This document shows positions 40,516 through 48,977 of a stretch of DNA of 64,000 bases, piece after piece. The stretch comes from Flavobacterium sp. xlx-214 (GTDB lineage Bacteria > Bacteroidota > Bacteroidia > Flavobacteriales > Flavobacteriaceae), in contig NZ_CP059431.1 in the NCBI RefSeq assembly GCF_013874595.1, forward strand, positions 2,604,001 to 2,668,000. Reading direction: 5' to 3'. A program made the position numbers and the translations under genes. Each line of letters starts with the position of its first letter. Within the stretch, counting starts at the first letter, position 1. The notes beneath the pieces were generated by a model that saw nothing but the letters and a program-made list of their open reading frames with translations, had not been told where the DNA came from and searched no databases.

Positions 40516-42714
40516 TCACTTCATTTTCAGTGTTATTTTTTCAATTTGTTCTGATAAGTTACTCATCCAAATTAATTGATCTATAATTAGTTGGGCTTCT
40601 TCTAACTTTTGAATTTTATGTGCTTCATCAATGTTCATCAATTCAACTTCTTGTCTGCGAATTGCCTTTAATTGTGTAATACTAATTTTAAAATCATCTT
40701 CAATATCTTGAGTGATTTCCGAATCAAAATCAAGGTTGTGTAATGACTTGCTAAGGTTATTGTTAATGTAATCCATAACCAATTTGAATGATTTTGAAGC
40801 TTCGGTTGTTTTATGAAAACGAATATACGTTCCAATACTTGTTGCAGATGAAACAAGGGTCTGGTTTAAAACAGTTAATTCATACAATTCGGCTCTATTC
40901 AACTGTTTACGCTTTGGCTCTTGAATCATTCTTTGAAAACTCGCCATTAAATTACCTACTTCAATAAAAGCATTTTTTCGAGCTATTTTGTATGATGTTG
41001 AAGGTTCTCCCTTTTTTATGTAATAATATTTTACTTCAATTATATAGTGCTTGATTGCTTTTAATGAATTTTCTAGATGATTATTCATTGAGTAAAGCTC
41101 CCAGGTTGGCCAAATAAAGCGTGTAGCAAAATAAGCAAGTAAAGCACCAACAACTGTATCTAAAATTCTATAAACTAATTGCGACTCTGCGTTGCCCGAT
41201 AATAAACCATAAATTAATATTACATAATAGGTAACAAAAGTAACGCCTATTTTATAATCAACACCTGTAAGCCAATATCCTAAAAGCATTGAAATAATTG
41301 TTAAAATGCTTAAAATAATGTTATTATCGATTAGGATAAGAGTCGATATTCCTAAAATACCGCCAATAACAGTTCCTATTACCCGATGAGTTGATCTTTG
41401 TTTGGTAAGACCATAACCTGGACGCATAATAACAACAATGGTTAGTAAAATCCAATAAGCGTTTTCAAAATTAAAAATCTTACCTATAATTAAACCAACA
41501 AACATGGTTAAAGTAATACGCAATGCATATCTAAAAGTGGTAGATTTAAAATTCAAATGCTCAACCAATGTTTTAAAACGATAATGTTCTGGTGTGAAAA
41601 ACTTTTCTAAATCGCGGTATTTACCTCTTAATTCATCAGCATTAACACGCTCTTTATAAATTCGTTCCAAACCTTTTATTTTCTCAACCTGCTTATCAGC
41701 GTAAAAAAGTAGGTTATTAACATGAACAGCATGCTCATCAAAAATTGATATGTTTTGATTTTTTACGTATTGATCAATTTTAATTTTTAAGTTTTTAAAA
41801 TCGTTTGTTAAACTATAAGGAGAATGGTATTTTTTGTTTGTTTTTATTGTAAATGATAATGCTTGTAGCGTTTTAGAGAAATTACTAGCCAGTGTTTGAT
41901 ATTCTTCAAGTATGCTAGCATCATCTTTAAAAAAGTTAATGAATTCTTTATGGTCAAAAGTATTTGCCATAGCTAATTCTAAAATTTCTACCAACGATGT
42001 TAATGCTACTAAAAGCTTTCTATTGTTATTAGAGTTTAACGTTCTAGCTTTATTGTAAACCAAATATTCACGAATATGTTCGTGTAATTCGTTAATTCTA
42101 ACTTGCTTTTTTAATAACTCATGATTGATTTTTTCTCTATCGGCGTTTGGTAACCATAATTGAGAACGTAAATTAAGGTATTCACTGGTAATTTCAATAC
42201 ATTCTGCAACCTCTAAATTAATGTATCTGCTTGGTTTTATAAAGTAGAAAACAATTGAAATTATTGTGTAAAATAAACCTCCAGCCAATAAATACAAGCA
42301 ATTGGTTATTAATATTTCGGGTTCATCATGATGAATAAATGATAAACTAATAGTTAATAATAAGGTAAACGATAATAAATTAGCTCTGTGACCATACAAC
42401 GATATTATAGCCGAAAAAAAGACAAAAACACAGAAAAGTAACGAAAACAAAAAAAAGTAATCATATGTTATAGTCAGTGTAAAAGAAATTATTGGAATTA
42501 AAAGCGAAACCAATATTAAACCAATAACTTTATGTTTAAAATTACTCGATATATCAATAGGTGCACATAACATGGCGCCCAAAGTAACTGTAAAAGCAGC
42601 AGAAAAATCGGCTGTACTAGAAAAAATAAAAAAAGCAATTATTGCCGTAAACGTAATTTTTATAGCGTTATAAAACTGATTGTCGCCAAATTTTAAAATT
42701 AATTTATCAAACAT
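40516..42714 (-). CDS. FUSC-family inner membrane protein (YccS/YhfK type)
   Basis: 732 residues from ATG 42714 (MFDKLILKFGDNQFYN); 69 more bases are open upstream but extend toward the divergent promoter and add a poor hydrophobic lead. Two membrane modules, about 15-175 and 385-510, each of several helices (ALRITLTMFVGLIIGKIFNF, WILLTIVVIMRPGYGLTKQR), alternate with cytosolic regions of about 200 residues. THRVIGTVIGGILGIS is the FUSC signature. Such proteins are linked to aromatic-acid or fusaric-acid efflux, but substrates are mostly unproven. It is single-gene, divergent from def. Confidence 0.88.
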   Translation of the reverse strand: MFDKLILKFGDNQFYNAIKITFTAIIAFFIFSSTADFSAAFTVTLGAMLCAPIDISSNFKHKVIGLILVSLLIPIISFTLTITYDYFFLFSLLFCVFVFFSAIISLYGHRANLLSFTLLLTISLSFIHHDEPEILITNCLYLLAGGLFYTIISIVFYFIKPSRYINLEVAECIEITSEYLNLRSQLWLPNADREKINHELLKKQVRINELHEHIREYLVYNKARTLNSNNNRKLLVALTSLVEILELAMANTFDHKEFINFFKDDASILEEYQTLASNFSKTLQALSFTIKTNKKYHSPYSLTNDFKNLKIKIDQYVKNQNISIFDEHAVHVNNLLFYADKQVEKIKGLERIYKERVNADELRGKYRDLEKFFTPEHYRFKTLVEHLNFKSTTFRYALRITLTMFVGLIIGKIFNFENAYWILLTIVVIMRPGYGLTKQRSTHRVIGTVIGGILGISTLILIDNNIILSILTIISMLLGYWLTGVDYKIGVTFVTYYVILIYGLLSGNAESQLVYRILDTVVGALLAYFATRFIWPTWELYSMNNHLENSLKAIKHYIIEVKYYYIKKGEPSTSYKIARKNAFIEVGNLMASFQRMIQEPKRKQLNRAELYELTVLNQTLVSSATSIGTYIRFHKTTEASKSFKLVMDYINNNLSKSLHNLDFDSEITQDIEDDFKISITQLKAIRRQEVELMNIDEAHKIQKLEEAQLIIDQLIWMSNLSEQIEKITLKMK

Positions 42715-42799
42715 TGTAAGAAGTACATTAAATAAGAATTGAATACTTATTTCAAACATTAAAGTTAAAATAATTAACTGCAATTTTTACTATATTTTG

Positions 42800-42807
42800 T
42801 AACTTTG
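42800..42807 (+). promoter_or_regulatory. -7 element (TAACTTTG) of def
   Basis: TAACTTTG 25 bp before the def ATG. Confidence 0.5.
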
Positions 42808-42832
42808 CCATTATTATTTTAAAAAAGGAAAA

Positions 42833-43420
42833 ATGATTTTATCTATTGTAGGATACGGAGATCCTGTTTTACGTAAAAAATGTGAAGAAATAACTCCAGA
42901 ATATCCTCAATTACAAGAGCTTATAAGTAATATGTATGAAACAATGGATCATGCATATGGCGTTGGTTTAGCTGCACCGCAAATAGGTTTACCTATTCGT
43001 TTATTTGTTGTTAGTACCAAACCTTTTAGTGAAGATGAAGATTTATCAAAAGAAGAGCAAGAATTTCTTGCCAATTTTTCAAGTACTTTTATAAATGCCA
43101 AAATTTTAAACGAAGAAGGCAAAGAGTGGGCTTTTAACGAAGGTTGTTTAAGTATTCCTGGTGTACGTGAAGACGTATATCGTAAGCCAAATATCACAAT
43201 TGAATATTACGATGAAAATTTCACTAAGCATACCAAAGATTTTTCAGGCTATGCAGCTAGGGTAATTCAACATGAATATGACCATATAGAAGGTATTTTA
43301 TTTACTGATAAAATTTCAACTTTAAAAAAGAAATTAAATACCAAAAGATTAAATAATATTATGGAAGGAAAAGTATTTCCTGATTATAAAATGAAATTTA
43401 TTAATAAAAAGGGAAGATAA
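42833..43420 (+). CDS. def: Peptide deformylase
   Basis: 195-residue metalloenzyme that removes the formyl group from the first methionine of new proteins. The three family motifs are intact: GVGLAAPQIGL (I), EGCLSIPGV with the metal-binding cysteine (II) and QHEYDHIEG with the HExxH metal ligands and catalytic glutamate (III). An insertion of about ten residues (STKPFSEDEDLSKEEQEF) between motifs I and II is typical of the Bacteroidota form. It is followed 54 bp downstream by the DUF5606 gene and then mazG, in the same direction. Confidence 0.96.
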   Translation: MILSIVGYGDPVLRKKCEEITPEYPQLQELISNMYETMDHAYGVGLAAPQIGLPIRLFVVSTKPFSEDEDLSKEEQEFLANFSSTFINAKILNEEGKEWAFNEGCLSIPGVREDVYRKPNITIEYYDENFTKHTKDFSGYAARVIQHEYDHIEGILFTDKISTLKKKLNTKRLNNIMEGKVFPDYKMKFINKKGR

Positions 43421-43474
43421 TTTTGGATATTAATTTCAAATTAGGATATTTGTGACCTTGTAAAAAATTAAATA

Positions 43475-43993
43475 ATGAGCGTAGAAAAAGTTTTAGCTAT
43501 ATCTGGAAAACCAGGACTATATGAATTAAAAATCCAAACAAGATCTGGATTTATTGCAGAATCGTTAATCGATGGAAAAAAATTAACTGTAGGTTTACGC
43601 AGTAATGTAAGCTTATTATCAGAAATTTCGATTTATACTGAAACAGATGAATTAAAATTGTTTGAAGTTTTTGCACGTATTGCAAAAAAAGAAAACAACG
43701 GAACTGCATTAGACCATAAAGCAAGTAATGATGAATTATTAGTTTATTTTGGTGAAATTGTTCCAGATTTTGATCGTGACCGAGTTTATGTGTCAGATAT
43801 CAAAAAAGTTTTAAATTGGTATAATATTTTACAAAAGGCAAACTATGTTACTAGATTAAACGAAGCAGCTGTTACAACAACTGGTTCTGTAACTATTGAT
43901 GCAGTAGCTCAGCCAGAAACTGTAGAAGTAGAAGCTGAAGAAAAACCAAAAGCAAAACGCACTAGAAAAAAGAAAGAAGAAAGCGAAGAATAA
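43475..43993 (+). CDS. DUF5606 domain-containing protein
   Basis: 172 residues: an N-terminal domain (about 1-135, opening VEKVLAISGKPGLYELKIQT, then IAESLIDGKKLTVGLRSN) that I recognise as DUF5606, conserved in Bacteroidetes next to def and mazG, and a low-complexity acidic/basic tail (EKPKAKRTRKKKEESEE). There is no signal peptide. The repeated neighbourhood with peptide deformylase suggests a housekeeping role, perhaps linked to translation, but this is not established. A terminator follows at once. Confidence 0.85.
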   Translation: MSVEKVLAISGKPGLYELKIQTRSGFIAESLIDGKKLTVGLRSNVSLLSEISIYTETDELKLFEVFARIAKKENNGTALDHKASNDELLVYFGEIVPDFDRDRVYVSDIKKVLNWYNILQKANYVTRLNEAAVTTTGSVTIDAVAQPETVEVEAEEKPKAKRTRKKKEESEE

Positions 43994-43996
43994 AAC

Positions 43997-44023
43997 AAAA
44001 TCCAGCCTTGTGCTGGATTTTTT
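43997..44023 (+). terminator. Terminator after the DUF5606 gene
   Basis: AAAATCCAGC/GCTGGATTTT hairpin with a 5-base loop and T run. Confidence 0.85.
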
Positions 44024-44037
44024 ATATCTGATTATTT

Positions 44038-44820
44038 ATGAACAACAGAGCTAATCAATTAAAAGCATTTGAAAGATTGTTAGATATCATGGACGATTTA
44101 AGAGAGAAATGTCCTTGGGATCAAAAACAAACCTTTCAATCATTAAAACATTTAACAATAGAAGAAGTTTATGAGTTAAATGATGCAATTTCTGAAAACA
44201 ATCCTACCGAAATTAAGAAAGAAATTGGCGATTTACTTCTTCATTTAGTATTTTATGCTAAAATAGGAAGTGAAACACAATTGTTTGATATTGAAGATGT
44301 TTGTAATACACTTTGCGAAAAGTTGATTTACCGTCACCCGCATATTTATGGAAATGTAGAAGCAAATGATGAAAAAACGGTAAAAGAGAATTGGGAAAAG
44401 CTTAAACTAAAAGAAGGCAACAAGTCGGTTTTAAGTGGTGTTCCTAAAAGTTTGCCTGCAATTGTAAAAGCATATAGAATTCAAGATAAAGTAAAAGGAG
44501 TAGGCTTTGATTGGGATAATAAAGAAGATGTTTGGAAAAAAGTTGAAGAAGAGCTAGATGAATTTAAGTTTGAAGTTTCGTCAAATAATTTTGAAAAGCA
44601 AGAACAAGAGTTTGGCGATGTATTATTTGCACTAATTAATTATGCCCGTTTTTGTGATATAGATCCCGAAGAAGCTTTGAATAAAACAAATAACAAATTC
44701 ATAAACCGATTTACAAAAATGGAAGATCTAATAAAAAAAGATAGTAAACAATTAGGAAACTTATCTTTAAATGAATTAGATGTTTATTGGGATATAGTTA
44801 AAAAGTTGGAAAAAAAATAA
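44038..44820 (+). CDS. mazG: Nucleoside triphosphate pyrophosphohydrolase MazG
   Basis: 260 residues with the two tandem MazG domains of the housekeeping form. The first (about 9-110) has CPWDQKQTFQSLKHLTIEEV and KKEIGDLLLHLVFYA, in which the E-E-x-x-E and D metal ligands are visible; the second (about 135-250) has VGFDWDNKEDVWKKVEEELDE and EFGDVLFALINYARF. It hydrolyses nucleoside triphosphates to the monophosphate and pyrophosphate, thought to clear aberrant nucleotides and (p)ppGpp-related stress. It is 44 bp after the DUF5606 gene. Confidence 0.94.
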   Translation: MNNRANQLKAFERLLDIMDDLREKCPWDQKQTFQSLKHLTIEEVYELNDAISENNPTEIKKEIGDLLLHLVFYAKIGSETQLFDIEDVCNTLCEKLIYRHPHIYGNVEANDEKTVKENWEKLKLKEGNKSVLSGVPKSLPAIVKAYRIQDKVKGVGFDWDNKEDVWKKVEEELDEFKFEVSSNNFEKQEQEFGDVLFALINYARFCDIDPEEALNKTNNKFINRFTKMEDLIKKDSKQLGNLSLNELDVYWDIVKKLEKK

Positions 44821-44852
44821 CTTTCAATTATCTTTATTAAAAAAAGAAAATT

Positions 44853-44972
44853 ATGAAAGATTTATTGCGCGCATTAATTGCAGGTTGGGGTGCTAAAAAA
44901 GCAGGCTTTGGCTGCTTTGGTACCATCATTGTTTTTATAATTCTGTACTGGATTTTAGGTAAGTTTATGTAG
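44853..44972 (+). CDS. 39-residue glycine-rich membrane peptide
   Basis: Short frame 32 bp after mazG: MKDLLRALIAGWGAKKAGFG followed by a single hydrophobic helix (about 21-37) and a short basic end. The amphipathic start plus one helix and the GxxxxxGFGC glycine pattern look like a real small membrane protein, and I have a vague memory of similar peptides in flavobacterial genomes. Function is unknown. Its terminator-like hairpin acts mainly on the opposite strand. Confidence 0.65.
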   Translation: MKDLLRALIAGWGAKKAGFGCFGTIIVFIILYWILGKFM

Positions 44973-44982
44973 AATAGAAAAA

Positions 44983-45005
44983 AGAGTATGCCAAAGGCAT
45001 ACTCT
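44983..45005 (-). terminator. Terminator of the ferredoxin-like gene
   Basis: AGAGTATGCC/GGCATACTCT with an AAA loop; a T run follows only on the minus strand, so it ends the minus-strand gene at 45040-45303. Confidence 0.8.
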
Positions 45006-45039
45006 AATCATACAAAATAAAACAATAATTAAAATCAAT

Positions 45040-45303
45040 TTAAGCAATAAAATATTTATCAAATATTTTTTTTGCTTTTTTCTTAGTTACTTCTTTTTTA
45101 TATTTCTTCTCAGAATCAATATAAAATACAGGAGCGCTTTTGCACATTCCTTGGCATTTCATTTTTTCTAATGAAATACTTTTATTAAGACCTGTTTCTG
45201 ATAACAAGCTTTTAATACACGACTTAGCCTCTTCATTATATCTACAACATTTTTTTCCGTCGCAAAAATAAATTACATCATCCAAAGAATTACATTTACT
45301 CAT
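45040..45303 (-). CDS. (2Fe-2S) ferredoxin domain-containing protein
   Basis: 87 residues from ATG 45303; a longer frame is open to 45327 but runs into the -7 box. Thioredoxin-like (2Fe-2S) ferredoxin fold: the first cysteines are in IYFCDGKKCCRYNEEA and the second pair in EKMKCQGMCKSAPVFYID, a C-x(5)-C spacing then C-x3-C that would bind one cluster. This protein group often occurs in iron or heme acquisition loci. Upstream is a near-exact copy of the box that flanks the heme promoters, so it is probably induced in the same condition. Electron partner unknown. Confidence 0.82.
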   Translation of the reverse strand: MSKCNSLDDVIYFCDGKKCCRYNEEAKSCIKSLLSETGLNKSISLEKMKCQGMCKSAPVFYIDSEKKYKKEVTKKKAKKIFDKYFIA

Positions 45304-45324
45304 TATCCTTATCTTTAACGAGTA

Positions 45325-45332
45325 CAAATATA
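45325..45332 (-). promoter_or_regulatory. -7 element (TATATTTG) of the ferredoxin-like gene
   Basis: TATATTTG on the minus strand, 22 bp before the ATG and 11 bp from the regulator box. Confidence 0.6.
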
Positions 45333-45336
45333 CATT

Positions 45337-45361
45337 ATTATTTTTATTTGTTCTAAATAAA
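45337..45361. promoter_or_regulatory. Third copy of the heme-locus box
   Basis: TTTATTTGTTCTAAATAAA (45343-45361) is a perfect 7+5+7 palindrome. With its 5' extension ATTATT it matches 21 of 22 positions of the heme-locus repeat. It lies between the ferredoxin-like gene (minus) and the DUF3810 gene (plus), 10 bp before the latter's ATG. Confidence 0.65.
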
Positions 45362-45371
45362 AAATTAAAAA

Positions 45372-46442
45372 ATGCAAAAAAAATATCTCTTAGTTATTGG
45401 TTTGTTGATTGTTGTAATATGCGGGTATTTAATTGCGCCACAATTCCCTCATTTTTTCTCAACTATATATAATCAAAAGATATATGCTGGCATTGATTAT
45501 TTCTTACACTTTACAACAAATTGGCTTCCTTTTTCTATAGGAGATATTTTGTATGCTTTTATAGTTGTTTATCTAGTTTTTAAATCAATTAAGTACATTA
45601 AAGGCAAAGAATTTAAAAAATTAGGTTTATTTCTAACCACATGTATTCTTCTTTTTTTTGGATTGTTTCAATTGATGTGGGGATTTAACAATTATAAATT
45701 TTCTGTGGCAAAGCAACTTGATTTAACAATTGGTTACGAAAAAAACGATTTAGACATTTTTACGCAACATTTAATTTCAATTGTAAATAACCAACAATTA
45801 TCATTAACCAACAATGTTTCTAAAAAAGTAGTTTTAGAGAAAAATTTAAAGCAATTTAATGTAGAAGCAATTGATAATTATAAAAAACTGCCTAGTAAAT
45901 TGCAAAATATCCTTGCAAAAACTGAAATTAATCAGGTAAAACCATCGTTTTATTCGTGGTTACAATCTTATATGGGCTTTAGTGGATATTTTAACCCATT
46001 TACACATGAAAATCAAGTAAATATTGAGATACCAACTATTGGCATGCCCATTACAGTAGCACATGAAATGGCACATCAATTAGGAATTGCAAGTGAAACC
46101 GAAGCTAATTTTTTTGGATATCAGGTGATGAAACAAAGCGATGATTTACAGTTTCAATACACAGCAAATTTATATGCTTTGAAGTATTGTTTAAGACAAT
46201 ATAGAAATGAAAACGAAGAAACATATCAATCACTTTTTAACCAATTACATTACGGTGTGCAACAAAATATTACAGACAGTGAAGCTTTTTGGGAAAGTAA
46301 AAGAAATATTTCTTCGTTTTTTTTCAAACAACTTTATGGTCGTTTTTTAAAAATGAACAACCAAAAAGATGGTATACAATCATACAATAAATTTGTAGAT
46401 TTATTGATTAATTACAACAAAAAATTTCCTGAAATTTATTGA
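45372..46442 (+). CDS. DUF3810 membrane protein with zinc-peptidase motif
   Basis: 356 residues: three N-terminal helices (about 3-20, 47-66 and 82-105), then a soluble domain with the metalloprotease-like VAHEMAHQLGIASETEANFFGY, in which H-E-x-x-H and the downstream glutamate of SETEA would bind zinc. This is the DUF3810 pattern. The soluble part probably faces outside the cytoplasm. The start codon lies 10 bp after the regulator box shared with the heme locus, so expression may follow iron or heme status; this is inference. Its end overlaps the convergent NADH dehydrogenase gene by 7 bp. Confidence 0.85.
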   Translation: MQKKYLLVIGLLIVVICGYLIAPQFPHFFSTIYNQKIYAGIDYFLHFTTNWLPFSIGDILYAFIVVYLVFKSIKYIKGKEFKKLGLFLTTCILLFFGLFQLMWGFNNYKFSVAKQLDLTIGYEKNDLDIFTQHLISIVNNQQLSLTNNVSKKVVLEKNLKQFNVEAIDNYKKLPSKLQNILAKTEINQVKPSFYSWLQSYMGFSGYFNPFTHENQVNIEIPTIGMPITVAHEMAHQLGIASETEANFFGYQVMKQSDDLQFQYTANLYALKYCLRQYRNENEETYQSLFNQLHYGVQQNITDSEAFWESKRNISSFFFKQLYGRFLKMNNQKDGIQSYNKFVDLLINYNKKFPEIY

Positions 46443-47734
46443 TTCATTTGTTGTTCTAAATCTCTATTTTTTCTAAAAGGACGGATTATTACACGTGATT
46501 CTCTATCAAACACAAAATAATTATAAACCCAACTCCAGAAAACAAGTGTTTTATTTTTAAATCCTATCAATGAAAAAAGATGCACAAACATCCAAACAAA
46601 CCATGCAAATACACCATTGAAATGCAATTTAGGTAAATCAACTACCGCTTTATTACGACCAATAGTTGCCATGGATCCTTTATCGTTATAAACAAACTTC
46701 TTAAGCGATTGTTTTTTTACCAAACGCTCTAAATTTTCAGCTAAAAGTTGTCCTTGTTGAATTGCAGGCTGTGCCATCATTGGATGACCGTATTGATATT
46801 TTTCACCATACATTGCTGCAACATCACCCAAAGCAAAAATATCCTCAAAACCTTCAACTTGGTTATAATCATTTACACGAATACGGTTGGCTCTATCTAA
46901 AGTTTCGGCAATACCTTCGGTAGGAGCTCCTTTAACTCCGGCAGACCAAATAACAGCTTGCGTTTTAAAAGAAAGACCATCTTTAGTAGATACAGTATTA
47001 CCATCATAACCTGTAACAATGGTTTTTAAATGTATTTTTACGCCTAACGCTTTTAGATATTTTTCTGCTGCTTTAGACGATTTGTTGGTCATTGCATCTA
47101 ATACGTTTTGTGAACCTTGCACCAAGTTAATCTCCATCATTGAAACATCTAAATCTGGATAATCTTTTGGTAAAACCGCTTTTTTCATTTCAGCTAAAGC
47201 TCCAGCAAGTTCAACTCCTGTAGGTCCGGCTCCAACAATAACAAAATTCATTAAAGCTTTTCGTTCAGCTGCATCATTGGTTTGCAATGCTAATTCAAAA
47301 TTCTCTAAAATTAAACTGCGAATATTTAATGCTTCTGGTATGGTTTTCATTACCATACTGTTTTTTTCAATTTCCTTGTTTCCAAAATAATTATTGGTAG
47401 AACCTGTGGCAATAACCAAATAATCGTAATAAATAGTACCAATATCGGTAATTACCTTTTTATTTTTGGTATCAATTTGCTCTACCAAAGCCATTCTAAA
47501 GAAAGCTTCTTTATGCTCTTTAATAATTTTACGAATTGGATAAGCAATGGATCCTGATTCTAATCCACCCGTAGCTACCTGATACATTAAAGGCTGAAAA
47601 TTATGGTAATTGTGCTTGTCTAACAACACTACCTGAAAGTTTTTATTTTTTAATTTTCTTGCCAAAGATACACCAGCAAAACCACCACCTATGATAACGA
47701 CTCTAGGATTACTAGAATCTGGAATATTCATCAT
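46436..47734 (-). CDS. ndh: Type II NADH dehydrogenase (NAD(P)/FAD-dependent oxidoreductase)
   Basis: 432-residue single-subunit NADH:quinone oxidoreductase. FAD site: RVVIIGGGFAGVSLARKL near the N-terminus; NADH site: FVIVGAGPTGVELAGALAEM; the second FAD block is EGFEDIFALGDVAAM, and AQPAIQQGQLLAENLERLV follows. A C-terminal hydrophobic stretch (about 365-400, VFAWFVWMFVHLFSLIGF) and basic tail attach it to the inner membrane. It passes electrons to menaquinone without pumping protons. It is convergent with the DUF3810 gene and divergent from the ECF sigma factor. Confidence 0.92.
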   Translation of the reverse strand: MMNIPDSSNPRVVIIGGGFAGVSLARKLKNKNFQVVLLDKHNYHNFQPLMYQVATGGLESGSIAYPIRKIIKEHKEAFFRMALVEQIDTKNKKVITDIGTIYYDYLVIATGSTNNYFGNKEIEKNSMVMKTIPEALNIRSLILENFELALQTNDAAERKALMNFVIVGAGPTGVELAGALAEMKKAVLPKDYPDLDVSMMEINLVQGSQNVLDAMTNKSSKAAEKYLKALGVKIHLKTIVTGYDGNTVSTKDGLSFKTQAVIWSAGVKGAPTEGIAETLDRANRIRVNDYNQVEGFEDIFALGDVAAMYGEKYQYGHPMMAQPAIQQGQLLAENLERLVKKQSLKKFVYNDKGSMATIGRNKAVVDLPKLHFNGVFAWFVWMFVHLFSLIGFKNKTLVFWSWVYNYFVFDRESRVIIRPFRKNRDLEQQMNQ

Positions 47735-47855
47735 GATTTATTCAAATTTATTACACTGCAAAATTACGAACTTAAATACAATTACCCCCTCTTTATTTTG
47801 TTTTTTGATTTAACGCGAAATTATTGTTTATTTGTAACATTGGATAGCTAAACAA

Positions 47856-48350
47856 ATGAATGAAAATTTAGAGCTTGAATTTGTTAAAGAATTAGAGAAA
47901 AACCAAAACATTATTCATAAGGTTTGTAGAATTTACACAAACAATTTAGATGAACATAATGATTTGTTTCAAGAAATCTCTATTCAACTATGGAAAGCTT
48001 ATAAAACTTTTAAAGGAGAATCAAAATTTAGTACTTGGGCTTATAAAGTAAGCCTTAATACTGCCATTTCTTTGTTTAGAAAAAGTTCTAAAAACATTAA
48101 TACTACATCAGTTGATTTTGCATTCATTCAATTTAAATATGATGAATACAATGAAGAAGAAGAAGTAAAATTAAAAAAGATGTACCAAGCTATTCATCAA
48201 CTTAACGATATTGACAAAGCTTTTGTTTTTTTATATTTAGAAGATAAAAACTATACAGAAATAGCCGAAACTTTAGGTTTAAACGAAGGTAATGTTAGAG
48301 TTAAAATGAACCGAATAAAAACACGATTATCAAAAATTGTTAATTCTTAA
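47856..48350 (+). CDS. ECF-type RNA polymerase sigma factor
   Basis: 164 residues: sigma region 2 (about 20-85, NLDEHNDLFQEISIQLWKAY then FKGESKFSTWAYKVSLNTAI) and region 4 (about 105-160, DKAFVFLYLEDKNYTEIAETL and NEGNVRVKMNRIKTRL). There is no region 3, as in extracytoplasmic-function sigma factors. It is followed after 3 bp by a membrane-protein gene in the same transcript, the usual place for a regulator of the sigma factor. Targets are unknown; it is not the PorX-linked sigma by position. Confidence 0.9.
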   Translation: MNENLELEFVKELEKNQNIIHKVCRIYTNNLDEHNDLFQEISIQLWKAYKTFKGESKFSTWAYKVSLNTAISLFRKSSKNINTTSVDFAFIQFKYDEYNEEEEVKLKKMYQAIHQLNDIDKAFVFLYLEDKNYTEIAETLGLNEGNVRVKMNRIKTRLSKIVNS

Positions 48351-48353
48351 TTT

Positions 48354-48968
48354 ATGACAGAATTAGAATTGTTAAAAGAACATTGGAGCAAACAGGATGA
48401 CTTTCAAGTTGTTTCTAGAGAAGAGCTTCATAAAATGATTAAAAAAAGCTCATCAAACATATTAAAGTGGCTTATTGCTGCCAATATTTTTGAATTAAGC
48501 TTTTTCTTGTTGCTACCTTTTATTTTTAGTAGTGATGCAAACGTATCTATTAAAAACCCTATAATAATAAAAGTAACCTATATCTTAGACTATCTCTTAG
48601 TTAGTTTGCCCATTATTTTTTCAATAGTGTATCTATATTTAATTTCAAACATTCATACAACCGATTCAATTTCGTTACTATTAAAAAATATATTTAGGGC
48701 AAGAAAATTACTTAATGTTTACATTATATTAAATGTGTGTATTTTTTTAATTATCTTATATACGGGCATCTTTGAAGCTTTAAATAGTGACAGGATAGCT
48801 CAACCAACAGGAGTAAGTGCTTTCACATATAACATAATAGTTGTTTTAAGTTGTATTTTTGTAGGAGTCATTTTTATGTTAATCATATGGTCGTTTTATA
48901 AATTGATTTATGGTAGATTACTAAAGAAATTAAATAAAAACTACAAAGAATTAAAAGATTTGGAATAA
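48354..48968 (+). CDS. Membrane protein partnered with ECF sigma factor
   Basis: 204 residues: a soluble N-terminal 35 residues (MTELELLKEHWSKQDDFQVV) and about five membrane helices (ILKWLIAANIFELSFFLLLP, LLVSLPIIFSIVYLYLI, VYIILNVCIFLIILYTGIF, and IIVVLSCIFVGVIFMLIIWS). Co-transcription 3 bp after the sigma factor suggests a control partner, possibly with the N-terminal part binding sigma, but there is no recognisable anti-sigma (ZAS) motif with Hx3Cx2C. Flavobacterial relatives are usually unnamed. It ends 9 bp from the convergent sugar dehydrogenase gene. Confidence 0.7.
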   Translation: MTELELLKEHWSKQDDFQVVSREELHKMIKKSSSNILKWLIAANIFELSFFLLLPFIFSSDANVSIKNPIIIKVTYILDYLLVSLPIIFSIVYLYLISNIHTTDSISLLLKNIFRARKLLNVYIILNVCIFLIILYTGIFEALNSDRIAQPTGVSAFTYNIIVVLSCIFVGVIFMLIIWSFYKLIYGRLLKKLNKNYKELKDLE

Positions 48969-48977
48969 AAACTAAAT

